Of a DNA stretch of 64,000 nucleotides, positions 42,933-51,273 are shown piece by piece. Numbering within the stretch: the stretch's first letter is position 1; every line of letters starts with the position of its first letter. This DNA comes from Clostridia bacterium. GTDB lineage: Bacteria > Bacillota > Clostridia > Oscillospirales > UBA644. The notes beneath the pieces were generated by a model. It had not been told where the DNA came from. It searched no databases and was given only the letters and a program-made list of their open reading frames with translations. Position numbers and translations under genes: made by a program. The stretch is taken from assembly GCA_017621705.1 (NCBI GenBank), contig JAGASR010000032.1:1-64000 (forward strand), read 5' to 3'.

Positions 42933-43913
42933 CTATCTGTTAAATAAAATATAAAATGCAAATGTTGTCACCGCAAAAAGAACGCTTGAAAACGCTTTTG
43001 CGAGGATGTATTTTTTTACTGAAATTCCGAGCGGCAAAACCGATGCCGCAACCTGACAATGCACCGAAAGCCCCGACCAACCGAGGATCAGTGCCGTTAT
43101 TACTGCCTGCTTTAGTCCCGTTTCTTCTGCCGCTTTTTTTACTCCCGTCGAGAATTCTACGAAGCCGCAGAGTACGATCTCAATATCGTTTTGAGTTATC
43201 CCCGTTCCGTTAAATAATCGCGAAATAAGCTCAGCAATCGCAGGGATTATTCCGAAATGCATCAGCATTTGCGAAACAACTGCAAAAAAAACGATAAAAG
43301 CTGTTATATAAAGCGCTGTAATGGCAGAACCCATTACGGATGATACGACTGCCGAAAGAAACGGTTCTTGTTTTTTACGTTTTATGCAGTCATTTTCGAT
43401 CGGATCTTCACTGACGTTTTTTGTTTTTCCGAAGACGATCCCCGTTATTATCAGTGTTACAGTCTGCGCCGCGAAGAGAATGAATCCGATTTTTTTATCG
43501 TTCCACAAAACTCCGCCGACTGTTCCGATGATAAATGCGGGACTTGCGCCGTTGCAGAAAGTCAAAAGTTTTTCCGCATGATTTTTTGAGCATTTACCGT
43601 TCTCATAAAGCTCTGCCGCTGTCTTTGCCCCTACAGGAAATCCGGATATCAGTCCCAGAATAAAGGCAGTCGCACATTCTCCCGGGACTCCGAAAAGCGG
43701 ATGCATGATCTTTCCGAATATCTTTGCGCACAGATCCGCAAGCCCCGTAGATACCGCAATCGATGAAAAGACAAGAAACGGTAAAAGCGACGGTATTACC
43801 GATCTCAGACAAAAATCAAGTGCCTGCGATCCTGCCGCGACCGCATCGTTCGGTGCAGAAAGCATTGCCGTAATTCCGATCACGGGAAGCAGTAATATAA
43901 AATATTTTTTCAT
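42933..43913 (-). CDS. ylbJ: YlbJ-type sporulation integral membrane protein
   Basis: 326 residues, about eight to ten membrane helices. The N-terminal half has SVIPSLLPFLVFSSIAV and SGFPVGAKTAAELYENG, and the C-terminal half NGTGITQNDIEIVLCG and SGLSVHCQVAASV, matching the Gate-domain architecture of YlbJ/SpoIIIAE-like nucleoside-recognition proteins. In Bacillus, YlbJ is made in the mother cell and is needed for spore cortex formation. Its start codon is buried in a hairpin that begins near a possible -10, so it may be under special control. Confidence 0.8.
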   Translation of the reverse strand: MKKYFILLLPVIGITAMLSAPNDAVAAGSQALDFCLRSVIPSLLPFLVFSSIAVSTGLADLCAKIFGKIMHPLFGVPGECATAFILGLISGFPVGAKTAAELYENGKCSKNHAEKLLTFCNGASPAFIIGTVGGVLWNDKKIGFILFAAQTVTLIITGIVFGKTKNVSEDPIENDCIKRKKQEPFLSAVVSSVMGSAITALYITAFIVFFAVVSQMLMHFGIIPAIAELISRLFNGTGITQNDIEIVLCGFVEFSTGVKKAAEETGLKQAVITALILGWSGLSVHCQVAASVLPLGISVKKYILAKAFSSVLFAVTTFAFYILFNR

Positions 43914-43953
43914 AGACCACCGATAAATATATTTTTATTGATGGTCTATTATA
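43912..43953 (-). promoter_or_regulatory. Hairpin over the ylbJ start with overlapping -10
   Basis: ATAGACCA-type arm 43912-43927 pairs with 43934-43949 at 15 of 16 positions (one G-U). The 3' arm (minus strand) contains GGTGG and most of the ATG. TATAAT overlaps the hairpin base (43948-43953). No good sigma-A -35 is seen; the element also looks partly like a sigma-E -10. Confidence 0.5.
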
Positions 43954-43981
43954 TTCGTAAAAACAGTGTATAAATGATAAA

Positions 43982-45922
43982 TTATCTGATTCTGTCGCCG
44001 ATCTTCGCATTTTCGTCAAGGAAAATAACGTTGATGACGTCGTTGCCGTCTTCACCCTTATGGGAGGAGGCAAGAAGCATTCCGCGGCTTTCTTCTCCGC
44101 GAAGTTTTGCAGGCGCGAGATTTTTTACGACTGCAACTTTCTTTCCGATAAGATCTTCGGGTTTGTAGCATTTTGCAATGCCCGAAACGATCTGTCTTTC
44201 TTCGTAGCCGAGCGTTACTTTGAGCTTGTAAAGCTTATCGCTCTTTGCGACTTTCTCGCATTCGAGAATCTGTGCAACGCGAAGCTCGATCTTCATAAAA
44301 TCATCGATTGTAATCTGCGGAAGTTCGGGTTCTGCAACGATCTCTTCTTTTTTCTCTTCTGCCTTGGGAGCCGCGAATGCTTCGAAGAATTTTTCGGCAT
44401 CTATACGTGCAAAAAGGTTTTCGCCTTCGCAGACAGTAGTACCGTTTGCAATGTGCCCGAAAGATTTGACGGTCTCGTAATCGGTCTTATCGGTGCCGAG
44501 AGTCTTGATGATCTTCTCGCAGGTGGAGGGCATGATGGGTGAGAGGAGAATAGCGCAAATTCTGATGCTTTCCGCAAGATTGTAAAGAACTTCGTCAAGA
44601 CGTGCTTTTGTCTCTTCGGATTTTGCAAGGATCCACGGAGTGGTTTCGTCGATATATTTGTTGCATCTGCGTGCGATAGCCATGATAGCTTCGATGCAGT
44701 CGCTCATTCTGAATTCTTCAAGGCAAGCTTCTGCCTGAGCGTATGCGCCGATAACGGTCTTCTTGAGATCTTCGTCTATCTCTTCGCAAACGTCGGTCTT
44801 GTTGATAACGCCGCCGGAGTATTTCTTGATCATTGCAACGGTTCTCGAAACGAGGTTTCCGAGAGTGTTTGCAAGATCGGAATTGTATTTTTCGATAAGG
44901 GTTTCGTAAGTGATCGAACCGTCAGCAGTATACGGCATTTCGGAAAGAAGATAATATCTTACTGCGTCCGTGCCGAAGAAGTTTACAAGGTCATCTGCGT
45001 AAATTACGTTGCCTCTGGATTTGGACATCTTATCTGTGCCGAAGAGGAGCCAGGGATGACCGAAAACTTTCTTCGGAAGCGGTTCGCCGAGAGCCATGAG
45101 CATGATCGGCCAATAAATTGTGTGGAAACGGAGGACGTCCTTACCGATAACGTGAACATCGGCAGGCCAGTATTTTTTATAGAGACTGTCGTCTTCGCCC
45201 AAAAATCCGAGAGCTGTGATGTAGTTGGAGAGAGCATCGATCCAGACGTAAACTACGTGTTTATCATCAAAATCAACGGGAACGCCCCATTTGAAAGAAG
45301 TTCTCGAAACGCAGAGATCCTGAAGACCGGGCTTGATGAAGTTATTGAGCATTTCTTTTTTGCGGCCTTCGGGGTAAATGAAATCGGGGTTTGATTCGAT
45401 ATATTCTTCGAGCTGTTTCTGATATTTTGAAAGGCGGAGGAAATATGCTTCCTCTTTTGTTTTTACGACTTCTCTGCCGCATTCGGGACATTTGCCGTCA
45501 ACAAGCTGGGTCTCCGTCCAGAAAGATTCGTCGGGTTTGCAGTACCAGCCTTCGTATTCGCCTTTATAGATATCGCCCTGTTCGTAGAGCTTTTTGAATA
45601 TCTTCTGAACTGCTTTTTCGTGGATTTCATCGGTGGTTCTTATAAAACCGTCGTATTTTATCTCAAGAAGATCGTAAACTCTCTTGATGTCGTTTGTAAT
45701 TCCGTCTACCCATTCTTTGGGGGAGACACCTGCTTTTTTAGCGCAGTCCTCGATCTTCTGACCATGTTCGTCTGTACCGGTGAGAAAGAATACGTCGAAG
45801 CCCTGCATTCGCTTAAACCTCGTAACTGCGTCGGTGAGTACGATCTCGTAAGAGTTGCCGATATGCGGCTTCTGCGAGGTGTAAGGTATGGCTGTCGTTA
45901 TGTAGTATTTCTTTTTTTCCAT
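43982..45922 (-). CDS. metG: Methionyl-tRNA synthetase with C-terminal tRNA-binding domain
   Basis: 646 residues. A class I catalytic core with HIGN (signature HIGH, residues 20-23), a zinc insert with CKPDESF and CPECG near 130-150, and KMSKS in DKMSKSRGN. The anticodon-binding helices follow, and from about residue 540 a Tyr-/EMAP-like OB domain (DFMKIELRVAQILECEKV) that boosts tRNA binding. A Glu/Lys-rich linker joins the two. It is essential for translation and initiation. Own promoter; no T-box leader is seen. Confidence 0.96.
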   Translation of the reverse strand: MEKKKYYITTAIPYTSQKPHIGNSYEIVLTDAVTRFKRMQGFDVFFLTGTDEHGQKIEDCAKKAGVSPKEWVDGITNDIKRVYDLLEIKYDGFIRTTDEIHEKAVQKIFKKLYEQGDIYKGEYEGWYCKPDESFWTETQLVDGKCPECGREVVKTKEEAYFLRLSKYQKQLEEYIESNPDFIYPEGRKKEMLNNFIKPGLQDLCVSRTSFKWGVPVDFDDKHVVYVWIDALSNYITALGFLGEDDSLYKKYWPADVHVIGKDVLRFHTIYWPIMLMALGEPLPKKVFGHPWLLFGTDKMSKSRGNVIYADDLVNFFGTDAVRYYLLSEMPYTADGSITYETLIEKYNSDLANTLGNLVSRTVAMIKKYSGGVINKTDVCEEIDEDLKKTVIGAYAQAEACLEEFRMSDCIEAIMAIARRCNKYIDETTPWILAKSEETKARLDEVLYNLAESIRICAILLSPIMPSTCEKIIKTLGTDKTDYETVKSFGHIANGTTVCEGENLFARIDAEKFFEAFAAPKAEEKKEEIVAEPELPQITIDDFMKIELRVAQILECEKVAKSDKLYKLKVTLGYEERQIVSGIAKCYKPEDLIGKKVAVVKNLAPAKLRGEESRGMLLASSHKGEDGNDVINVIFLDENAKIGDRIR

Positions 45923-45973
45923 TTTTCAACGTTCCTATCGTCAAATTTTTTATTGTCGGATAACAATCGATAT

Positions 45974-46002
45974 ATTATATCACAATATCTGCAAAAAGTC
46001 AA
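45974..46002 (-). promoter_or_regulatory. Promoter of metG
   Basis: Minus strand: TTGACT, 17 nt, TGA-TATAAT. The leader before metG is only about 45 nt, too short for a T-box. Confidence 0.85.
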
Positions 46003-46034
46003 TGGAGATCAGACAGATATCTTCTTTAAAATGT

Positions 46035-46066
46035 AAAAAAACAGAGCCCGGACAGGCTCTGTTTTA
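46035..46066 (-). terminator. Terminator of the glycosidase operon
   Basis: AAACAGAGCC pairs with GGCTCTGTTT around a 6-nt loop, with T7 following on the minus strand. Confidence 0.88.
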
Positions 46067-46094
46067 GTAATTTTTATTTGTCTTAAACCGATTT

Positions 46095-47996
46095 TTACTC
46101 TTCCGCCGTTTCGAACCAACCGAGAAGAACCGCCGTTGCGGGCCAGCACGCGCTTACTCTCCATGTTTCTCCCGGTCTGTTGAGCGCATCGGATACGTTG
46201 ATCTGTTCGCTTAACATACCTTTTAAAAATGGACTGTCGAACGTTGAACCGAAAAATTCACCGTCGTATCTCGTTATGCAGTTTATTGCCGCAGCTTTGA
46301 CTCGGAAATAAAGGTCTGTCCATCTTCCGTCGTCTGTTTCTTTTCCGAGATCGTAAAGGAATCTTGCGGAGTTTGTGCAGATTCCGGGGCCTACGTGTCT
46401 GTTCTGAACGTTTGCAAGAACTCCGCCGCAGACATTTACATTCTCAAGCATCGATCCGCAGGGGAAGGGGGGAACGTAATTTACTACCCATGTAGCAAAA
46501 AGTTTTGCAGCATCGGTTGCTTTTTTAAGATTGTCGTCACCGCCGAAAAGTTTGTATCTTTCGAGCAAAGCGTTTGTCAGAGCCCCGATACTTTCGGAGT
46601 CGTCTGCTTCTTTTATATCTACGGGACCGCCGTTGCATCGTCCCGTGGTTACGCATCTTTCGTAATATACGTCGCACGCTTCTTCGAAGCATTTTCTTAT
46701 TTCTTCGTTTTCGGGGAATATCTTAACACCTTCCGAAAGCGCAAGAACGCAGAAGCTTCCCGCACCCGTCAAAGGTCTTGTCGTTTTAAGTTCTTCGCTT
46801 TCGAGATCCCAGTATATGCCGAAATCTTTTTCACGTTTCCAAAGACCCGTCAGCGCTTTTATTCCGCGTTCGAAATCCTTTTCCCAATCGGGATGTGAAT
46901 ATCCGTTTTCTTTTTCGAATCGGATCGCCTTGCCGAGATATGTAAGGTAGTCGGAATAAAATCTGCAGTGGGTGTATGCGTTGCTGTATTCTTTATGTTC
47001 TTTTGTCATCCACGCTTCGCCGTCATAAACGCAGTATTTTACCCCCGACGGAGAATTTCCGTTCGTGGAAAGAAAATCGATGAATTTCACTGCAAAATCA
47101 CGGTATTTGCCTCCGAATTTCAGCATCGGAAGCGCAGTCATCGTGCCGTCGCACCAACCGATCATTATGTTCCATTCCGCAGCCCCGCCGTACGGCCATG
47201 AGCCCTCGACATTCGTGAACGCATTAAGGATCATCGGTTCGCCCTTGGGTGTTATTACGGAATGTTTTTCGTAGACCCAGTCTCTTACAAGCTTTGCGCC
47301 TTCGTCTTCATCGATCTTCGGTGTATTATATGCAGGATAGAAGTCCGATCTGATCGCTTTTTGCCAATGATGGTCGAAAAGGTCACAGACCGTTTCGCAT
47401 TTAAATTCATTTCTTGAAAATCTGATGCTTATAATGTCTCCGCAGTTCCATGTATACGGCAGACGTGTTCCGTTAAATCCCTGGTGACGGTATATCTTTT
47501 CTTCCTTTGCGGGGGCAAAAACGGTAAACGACGAATTTTTCTCATCGAGCGCAACACCGTTCCAACCTGCGGAAGACATGGGAGATATTTCGTAATGATA
47601 GCCGATATTTTCCTGTTTCATCAATACTGTAGGAAAAGATGCCGCGGAAAGTGACGCTTCGAAAACGGGATTTTCACTGTCTATTTTCGGTATCGGATTT
47701 AGCAGACTCTGCGCGTTTCCGTCGTAGTAAATACCGGGAATGAGAGTATAGTCTTTTTCTGTGTTTTTCCATGAAAAACGTACGCCGACAAATCCGGTTT
47801 TCGGTTCGGAACTGATATTTATTGTTTTCAGATACCAGCTGTTTTCCTTTGAAACAAGGATCTGATATCTCATGCCGTCTTTTTCGGCAAAGTAGTGTTT
47901 GTATCCTCTTGTTGTTTCTTCCTGCCAACCGTCTATAACGGTTTCGGTTTGATAATCCGGACAGAAAACAACGTCAAAAGGAAGATCGTAAATCAT
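46095..47996 (-). CDS. Predicted six-hairpin-type glycosidase, unassigned family
   Basis: 633 residues, no signal peptide. The first 220 residues look like a beta-sandwich. The rest looks like an (alpha/alpha)6 barrel, with many Trp, Tyr and acidic residues in helical surroundings (WPYGGAAEWNIMIGWCDGTM, FYSDYLTYLGKAIRFEKENG, GGPVDIKEADDSESIGALTNALL). That plan is typical of many polysaccharide-active enzymes, but I do not recognise the family. It lies 21 nt after the acyltransferase-like gene, with GGAGA upstream, so the two are probably one operon. Confidence 0.6.
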   Translation of the reverse strand: MIYDLPFDVVFCPDYQTETVIDGWQEETTRGYKHYFAEKDGMRYQILVSKENSWYLKTINISSEPKTGFVGVRFSWKNTEKDYTLIPGIYYDGNAQSLLNPIPKIDSENPVFEASLSAASFPTVLMKQENIGYHYEISPMSSAGWNGVALDEKNSSFTVFAPAKEEKIYRHQGFNGTRLPYTWNCGDIISIRFSRNEFKCETVCDLFDHHWQKAIRSDFYPAYNTPKIDEDEGAKLVRDWVYEKHSVITPKGEPMILNAFTNVEGSWPYGGAAEWNIMIGWCDGTMTALPMLKFGGKYRDFAVKFIDFLSTNGNSPSGVKYCVYDGEAWMTKEHKEYSNAYTHCRFYSDYLTYLGKAIRFEKENGYSHPDWEKDFERGIKALTGLWKREKDFGIYWDLESEELKTTRPLTGAGSFCVLALSEGVKIFPENEEIRKCFEEACDVYYERCVTTGRCNGGPVDIKEADDSESIGALTNALLERYKLFGGDDNLKKATDAAKLFATWVVNYVPPFPCGSMLENVNVCGGVLANVQNRHVGPGICTNSARFLYDLGKETDDGRWTDLYFRVKAAAINCITRYDGEFFGSTFDSPFLKGMLSEQINVSDALNRPGETWRVSACWPATAVLLGWFETAEE

Positions 47997-48017
47997 AGTT
48001 TGTTCTCCGTTTTTTAT

Positions 48018-48854
48018 TTAAAAATCTCTGTTTATAACTTTCGGTTCGCCCTCAAGTTTTTTCGGGTCAGCCAGATATTCCGCGAAACGTTTAAATGCCG
48101 TTGCATAATACGCTCCGGAGCAGATTCTTTCGTCCATAACGACGCCTATCGGCATACAGCGGACAAATTCCACTCCTTCGGCTCTTCTCTTCGGAACCTC
48201 TCGGAGATTGCCTATAGCAAGAATCTGGCTTACCGTTCCGAAATCGTAGATGTGGTGATATATATGATTGGTTCTCAGACTTCCGAGATTTGTAAGAACG
48301 ATACTGCAATGAAACGGACTCGCATCTATTATCGATTTGGGAAGAAGACCGTGCCTATCCATCCATTTGAGAGCGCTGACTCCAAAACGCATCAGAAAAG
48401 TCATGCTACAGAGGGTTCTGATGATCTTGTCTGTTTTGTTGTTGCTTTCTTCTTCTCTGTTTTTTTCGATATATTCGTCCATTTTTCTCTGAACGTCGTT
48501 GATATCGTCCTCCACGTCAAAATAAAGCTTCGACATAGTCTCTTTTTCGAGAGTTCCGGCTTTCAGAACGACCATGCCCACTGTCAGCTCTTTTCTCGCA
48601 AAGACTTTTCTGTTGACGATAAATCTGTTGAGCTGCTGATATTCCGCACAAGTACGTATATATGCCGCCGAAATAAGCGACAGATGGCTGATTTTTATAC
48701 CTTCCTGGCGTTTTGCTCGGATATACTTATCCATCGGTTCGACGGGTATATCTATCGTTATGTAGTTCTGCGAGTCACTGCGCTTATCCATTATATGCGG
48801 AACGATCGAATACATAGGGTCTATGTTTTTAAGTCTGACGCCGTCTTTTCTCAT
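48018..48854 (-). CDS. CAT/E2-fold acyltransferase-like protein, catalytic motif lost
   Basis: 278 residues resembling the catalytic domain of dihydrolipoyl acyltransferases and chloramphenicol acetyltransferase (2-oxoacid_dh family): DPMYSIVPHIMDKRSDSQNY, HLSLISAAYIRTCAEYQQLN and an FHCSIVLTNLGSL strand. The family's catalytic motif near the end, His-x3-Asp-Gly, reads DERICSGAYY here, so the catalytic His and Asp are replaced. There is no lipoyl domain. It may be a binding protein or use other residues. First gene of a two-gene operon with a glycosidase. Confidence 0.7.
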   Translation of the reverse strand: MRKDGVRLKNIDPMYSIVPHIMDKRSDSQNYITIDIPVEPMDKYIRAKRQEGIKISHLSLISAAYIRTCAEYQQLNRFIVNRKVFARKELTVGMVVLKAGTLEKETMSKLYFDVEDDINDVQRKMDEYIEKNREEESNNKTDKIIRTLCSMTFLMRFGVSALKWMDRHGLLPKSIIDASPFHCSIVLTNLGSLRTNHIYHHIYDFGTVSQILAIGNLREVPKRRAEGVEFVRCMPIGVVMDERICSGAYYATAFKRFAEYLADPKKLEGEPKVINRDF

Positions 48855-48897
48855 AAAATTCTCCCCAAAAAGTCAGATAAAATTAAAAAATATCGTG

Positions 48898-48925
48898 TAT
48901 TGTATATATTTGTCTGTATACAATA
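48898..48925. promoter_or_regulatory. Inverted repeat at transcription start, candidate operator
   Basis: TATTGTATA and TATACAATA form a perfect 9-bp palindrome with a 10-nt centre. It begins at the -10 and covers the likely start site of the acyltransferase-glycosidase operon. Confidence 0.5.
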
Positions 48926-48953
48926 TTATAACATATAAATCGAATTGTGTCAA
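48925..48953 (-). promoter_or_regulatory. Promoter of acyltransferase-glycosidase operon
   Basis: Minus strand: TTGACA, 17 nt, TGT-TATAAT. Confidence 0.85.
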
Positions 48954-49020
48954 GTTTCGGTAATTCGTTCCGAATTCCAAAATAAAAAATAGATTTTACA
49001 AAAAAATCATTAAATCCCTA

Positions 49021-49048
49021 TTGACATTTTCAGAAAATATGGTATAAT
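49021..49048 (+). promoter_or_regulatory. Promoter of DUF177-rpmF
   Basis: TTGACA, 16 nt, TGG-TATAAT. Confidence 0.85.
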
Positions 49049-49085
49049 GCTTAAATGTGACTGTTTGTATAAAGGGGGATGTTCT

Positions 49086-49502
49086 ATGCTCATAGATATC
49101 TCGTCCGTACGCAAAAGCGATGGGTCATCTCTCCGCATAGATTCTGCTTTCGAGCTCGGAGAACTTGCGCCCGGATTTACCGATGTCCGTGCCGAAGGCG
49201 AGGTACGCAACACTTCCGGTATCGTTTCCATGAAGCTTCGTATCAGCGGCGTTTATTCCTCTGTATGCGACAGATGCGGCAACGATGCGGTCCTCTCCAT
49301 TGAGACGGAGATAGACACCGTTTTTGATGCTGACGGCACTAAAGACGATTCCGTATCTTTTACGGACGGTCGTATCGATCTCGACAAAACTGTCGGAGAT
49401 GCTCTGATCCTTGCGGTTCCCATGCAGATTCTCTGCTCAGAAGATTGCGAGGGTATCAGCGGCGAAGGATACGAAATAATTTTTGATGAAGATGAAAACT
49501 AA
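49086..49502 (+). CDS. yceD: DUF177/YceD family protein
   Basis: 138 residues from the ATG at 49086 (MLIDISSVRKSDG). The family features are GVYSSVCDRCGNDAVLSIETEID and a late CSEDCEGISGEGYEIIF. YceD homologues lie before rpmF in most bacteria and are linked to 23S rRNA accumulation. The upstream frame start at 49047 overlaps the promoter -10 and is rejected. GGGGG precedes the ATG. Confidence 0.88.
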   Translation: MLIDISSVRKSDGSSLRIDSAFELGELAPGFTDVRAEGEVRNTSGIVSMKLRISGVYSSVCDRCGNDAVLSIETEIDTVFDADGTKDDSVSFTDGRIDLDKTVGDALILAVPMQILCSEDCEGISGEGYEIIFDEDEN

Positions 49503-49556
49503 ATTCTGCATTCTGCATTTGCATTTTGCGATTTACAATAAAGGATGGTGTAAAAA

Positions 49557-49754
49557 ATGATAGCTCCCAAGAGAAGAATTTCCAAACAGAGAAAGCATAA
49601 GAGACGTTCCAGCGTCTGGAAACTTGACATGCCCGGTATGGTCAAATGCTCGCACTGCGGCGAATACCATCTTTCCCACCGTGTATGCGGCCATTGCGGT
49701 TACTATAACGGCAAAGAAGTTATAAAGATGGAAGAGGCACAGAAAGAAGCGTAA
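49557..49754 (+). CDS. rpmF: 50S ribosomal protein L32
   Basis: 65 residues, starting [19 protein letters not shown], with a zinc ribbon [18 protein letters not shown] (two CxxC pairs), a C+ type L32. The long acidic tail after the ribbon (KMEEAQKEA) is usual. It is next to DUF177 as normal, but plsX, which often follows, is absent. Confidence 0.96.
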   Translation: MIAPKRRISKQRKHKRRSSVWKLDMPGMVKCSHCGEYHLSHRVCGHCGYYNGKEVIKMEEAQKEA

Positions 49755-49786
49755 TTGCTCCTGCAGTTATGTTCGAGTGAAGATGG

Positions 49787-49834
49787 GAGGATCGTTATTT
49801 TTCAAAAATAACGGTTCCCCCGTCCTCTTTTGCT
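49787..49834 (+). terminator. Terminator of DUF177-rpmF
   Basis: CGTTATTTTT pairs with AAAAATAACG; outer GAGGA pairs with TCCTC, then TTTT. Confidence 0.75.
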
Positions 49835-49849
49835 GTACAAAATAAAATT

Positions 49850-51145
49850 ATGTCATACATTACAGATATAACAAAAAACAGTCCGTTTTTCGGAAAATTG
49901 AAAAACGGTGACGTCCTTCTTTCCGTTAACGGACGTAAGATCAATGATATTCTCGATTATATGTACCATACCGCAGCCGACGATGTGTCGTTCTGCGTAC
50001 TTCGTGACGGAAAAGAAGTAACCGTAAACGCAAAGAACAAAACAGGCCATCTCGGCCTGACTTTCGATTCGTTTCTTATGGACGAACACAGGAGCTGTAA
50101 AAATAAATGCGTTTTCTGCTTTATCGATCAGCTTCCGAAGCATATGCGCGAGACGATGTATTATAAAGATGACGATTTCCGCCTTTCAATTCTTCAGGGA
50201 AATTACGTCACCCTCACGAACCTCACTCCCGAGGATGTAGACAGAATCTGCGATCTTCGCGTATCTCCGCTCAATGTTTCCGTTCATGCGACGGACGGCG
50301 ATGTACGAGTCCGTATGATGAAAAATCCGAATGCTCGCAATATAATGCAACTTCTCAACCGTTTTTCGGATGCAGGCATCAACCTTCGCTGCCAGATCGT
50401 TCTTTGCAAAGGATTTAACGACGGCGAGATCCTCAAAAAATCTCTTGCAGATCTCAAAGCGCTCTTCCCCGCCGTTTCATCTGTCTCGATCGTTCCCGTC
50501 GGTCTCTCGAAGTTCAGAGACGGTCTTGAACCTCTTGTTGCGTTTTCTCCCGAAGAATGCGCGGAAGTTATCGATATTGTCGATTCTTTCGGCGATGCAA
50601 GCTTTGATGAATACGGAACCCGTATTTTCTATTGCTCCGACGAATTTTACGTAACGAGCGGAAGACCCGTTCCCGATTACGATTATTACGAAGAATTCGA
50701 GCAACTCGAAGACGGCGTCGGTATGCTGACTTCTTTTATCGAAGAATTTGATGCCGCAGTCGAGGATCTTGATGTGTGCGCAAATAGGAAAAAGCTGACT
50801 TTCGTTTCAGGCAGGATAATGAGATCTACTCTGCCCGAACGTATCGAAAAGCTTTGCACTAAACTTACAGGCCTTGATGCCGATCTTAATTTTATAAGAA
50901 ACGACTATTTCGGTGAGAACGTTACCGTAACAGGTCTTATCACCGGCACCGATATAATCGCTCAGCTCAAAGATAAAGAGCTCGGCGATGCGCTCATTTT
51001 GCCGTCGGTTATGCTTCGTGACGATAAGTTTTTAGACGATATTTCCGTTTCCGATGTGGAAAAAGCACTCGGTATACGTATCGTTCCCATTCCCTGCGAC
51101 GGCGCAGGTGCGGTCGATGCGATAGCGCAGATCGTCGAAAAATAG
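49850..51145 (+). CDS. DUF512 radical-SAM protein with PDZ-like N-terminus
   Basis: 431 residues. Residues 1-60 resemble a PDZ domain (SPFFGKLKNGDVLLSVNGRKI). A radical-SAM-like core has CKNKCVFCFIDQLP (Cys about 84, 88, 91), which binds a 4Fe-4S cluster. A C-terminal DUF512 region follows from about residue 220. The family is widespread in Clostridia, often near the der GTPase; the substrate is unknown. No good Shine-Dalgarno is visible before the ATG at 49850 because the rpmF terminator ends only some 16 nt upstream. Confidence 0.88.
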   Translation: MSYITDITKNSPFFGKLKNGDVLLSVNGRKINDILDYMYHTAADDVSFCVLRDGKEVTVNAKNKTGHLGLTFDSFLMDEHRSCKNKCVFCFIDQLPKHMRETMYYKDDDFRLSILQGNYVTLTNLTPEDVDRICDLRVSPLNVSVHATDGDVRVRMMKNPNARNIMQLLNRFSDAGINLRCQIVLCKGFNDGEILKKSLADLKALFPAVSSVSIVPVGLSKFRDGLEPLVAFSPEECAEVIDIVDSFGDASFDEYGTRIFYCSDEFYVTSGRPVPDYDYYEEFEQLEDGVGMLTSFIEEFDAAVEDLDVCANRKKLTFVSGRIMRSTLPERIEKLCTKLTGLDADLNFIRNDYFGENVTVTGLITGTDIIAQLKDKELGDALILPSVMLRDDKFLDDISVSDVEKALGIRIVPIPCDGAGAVDAIAQIVEK

Positions 51146-51170
51146 AAAATTGCCATACAAATGACAACAG

Positions 51171-51197
51171 GGTACGCTTGACAATAGCGTACCTTTT
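51171..51197 (+). terminator. Terminator of the DUF512 gene, promoter in loop
   Basis: GGTACGC pairs with GCGTACC; the 9-nt loop is TTGACAATA; T4 follows. The loop holds the -35 of the next gene. Confidence 0.8.
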
Positions 51198-51207
51198 GTG
51201 CTATAAT
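51178..51207 (+). promoter_or_regulatory. Promoter of the serine-hydrolase-like gene
   Basis: TTGACA, 18 nt, TATAAT, overlapping the terminator hairpin. Confidence 0.8.
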
Positions 51208-51273
51208 TTACATATTATTGATAATTTGATTTTACGGTTTTTATCATATTTTCAGCATTTACGGAGGTACGTT

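Noticed and set aside
45923..46034. T-box or SAM riboswitch before metG or metA
   Set aside because: Leaders are only about 45 and 25 nt from the consensus promoters, too short for either.
47895..48938. 347-codon plus-strand frame
   Set aside because: Overlaps the acyltransferase-like gene and its promoter on the other strand; no motifs.
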